A DNA stretch of 64,000 bases from Thermanaerothrix daxensis. Lineage in GTDB: Bacteria > Chloroflexota > Anaerolineae > Anaerolineales > Anaerolineaceae. The stretch lies in contig NZ_LGKO01000002.1 of assembly GCF_001306145.1 (NCBI RefSeq), positions 124,001-188,000 on the forward strand. The letters are read 5' to 3'. This document shows positions 63,378 through 64,000 of the stretch, piece after piece. How positions within the stretch are numbered: the first letter of the stretch is position 1; each line of letters starts with the position of its first letter. The notes under the pieces are model-generated. The model was not told where the DNA came from, did no database searches, and saw nothing but the letters and a program-made list of their open reading frames with translations. The position numbers and the translations under genes are program-made.

Positions 63378-64000
63378 TTATCCGGCCATGCTGCGCCCGT
63401 AGAGAGCCTCGCGCACCTGGGAGACCCGGCGGCGCAGGTAATCATCACGCTCGATCATATCGGCGACCTTCTCACAGGCATAGAGCACGGTGGTGTGATC
63501 ACGTCCTCCCAGCACTTCGCCGATCTGGGGGAAAGACACGTTGGCTTCCTCACGCAGCAGGTACATGGCCACCTGGCGTGGAAGCGCCACTTCGCGCGAG
63601 CGCTCGCGGCTGAGCAGACGCTCGCGTGAGATGCCGAAAACCTGTGCTACCGCATTGACCACCTGGCCGGGGTCAATCTGGCTGCGCTGGGGGATGAGAT
63701 CGGCCAGGGCGATTTCAACCAGCGCCGGACTGAGCGGTCGCCCGCTCAGGTCGGCGTATGCCAGCACACGCGTCAATGCCCCTTCCAGTTCGCGGATATT
63801 GGATTGAATCTGACGCGCAATGGTGTACAGGATTTCCACGGGCACTTCTCGCCCGGCGCGCTCGGCCTTGGAGCGCAGGATGGCTACGCGGGTTTCCAAA
63901 TCCGGTGGCTGTATATCTACGGTCAGTCCCCACTCAAAACGGGAGCGCAGACGTTCTTCCAGGGTCATCATGGCCTTTGGAGGCCGATCGGAGGAAATGA
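63378..64000 (-). CDS. dnaA: Chromosomal replication initiator DnaA, C-terminal part (start outside the window)
   Basis: The frame runs out of the right edge ([24 protein letters not shown]), so about 205 C-terminal residues are seen. AAA+ lid ([31 protein letters not shown]), then domain IV with the DnaA signature [18 protein letters not shown] near the C-terminus. Binds DnaA boxes at the origin. The 5' half, and possibly the origin, lie beyond base 64000. It runs toward rpoD with a terminator between them. Confidence 0.97.
   Translation of the reverse strand, partial: ISSDRPPKAMMTLEERLRSRFEWGLTVDIQPPDLETRVAILRSKAERAGREVPVEILYTIARQIQSNIRELEGALTRVLAYADLSGRPLSPALVEIALADLIPQRSQIDPGQVVNAVAQVFGISRERLLSRERSREVALPRQVAMYLLREEANVSFPQIGEVLGGRDHTTVLYACEKVADMIERDDYLRRRVSQVREALYGRSMAG

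Noticed and set aside
63281-63448. N-terminal extension of rpoD
   Set aside because: Would cross the promoter and the dnaA stop; homology to sigma factors begins after 63280.

Overview
The window is about 57% GC bacterial chromosome that I place in the Chloroflexota, probably class Anaerolineae. The grounds are secreted proteins with Thr/Pro linkers of the TPGPTPTP type, a lone SpoVS, a DUF3090 + SCO1664-family pair, many TTG/GTG starts, an ATPase-linked B12 uptake operon and an anaerobe/fermenter-like gene set (formate-THF ligase, thiolase, DUF362 Fe-S protein). This placement is inferred from gene content; no tree was computed. Nearly all of the window is ordinary, tightly packed chromosomal coding sequence.

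Layout. 1-2282: the 3' half of a 23S rRNA gene, split at E. coli position 1931 by a 653-nt group I intron that carries a LAGLIDADG endonuclease, then 5S rRNA and a terminator. 2342-5612: DUF362 Fe-S protein and formate-THF ligase. 5644-9232: a promoter and a three-gene glycan block (NeuB-like synthase, capsule-type glycosyltransferase, GT2). 9342-15965: bacterioferritin, a glutamine amidotransferase, murI, the DUF3090/SCO1664 pair, homoserine dehydrogenase, an orphan protein, folK and folP. 16040-18059 (minus): two secreted or lipid-anchored proteins. 18308-22725: a tRNA-Pro (minus) that diverges from a cobalamin riboswitch and a btuF-btuC-btuF2-btuD operon. 22860-25370: receiver/roadblock protein, DsbA-like oxidoreductase, deoxynucleoside kinase. 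25409-34855 (minus): spoVS, icd, aminotransferase, small protein + nucleotidyltransferase + Ca-type P-ATPase, glgC, rpiB-like. 34908-38832: Cys-cluster protein (plus), then ArsP-like permease, arsR, a Cys-rich mini-protein and holB (minus). 38881-44920 (plus): a tRNA-Phe T-box leader, pheS, pheT, Nudix hydrolase, solute-binding lipoprotein. 44921-49567 (minus): epimerase, thiolase, lipoprotein, guaB; 49638-50339 (plus) is a 3-methyladenine glycosylase. 50330-56001 (minus): an ECF sigma/anti-sigma/membrane protein/MacA-MacB-type efflux operon. 56150-58162 (plus): a long structured leader, a surface-protein gene broken by a frameshift in a T5 run, and a terminator, plus one solitary CRISPR-like repeat. 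58389-64000 (minus): EamA transporter, a receiver-HAMP adenylate cyclase, the primary sigma factor rpoD, and the 3' part of dnaA.

How it works together. Three RNA-based controls are readable directly: the self-splicing intron in 23S rRNA (P1, P10 and P7 pairings can be drawn), the B12 riboswitch with competing antiterminator/terminator ahead of the B12 uptake operon, and the Phe T-box with a UUC specifier ahead of pheST. The most unusual items are the intron whose ORF shares sequence with the catalytic core, the structured leader plus frameshifted surface protein, a signal-less BtuF-like protein inside the btu operon, and a membrane cyclase with a degenerate N-terminal receiver. I found no clear undescribed defence or mobile system beyond the intron.
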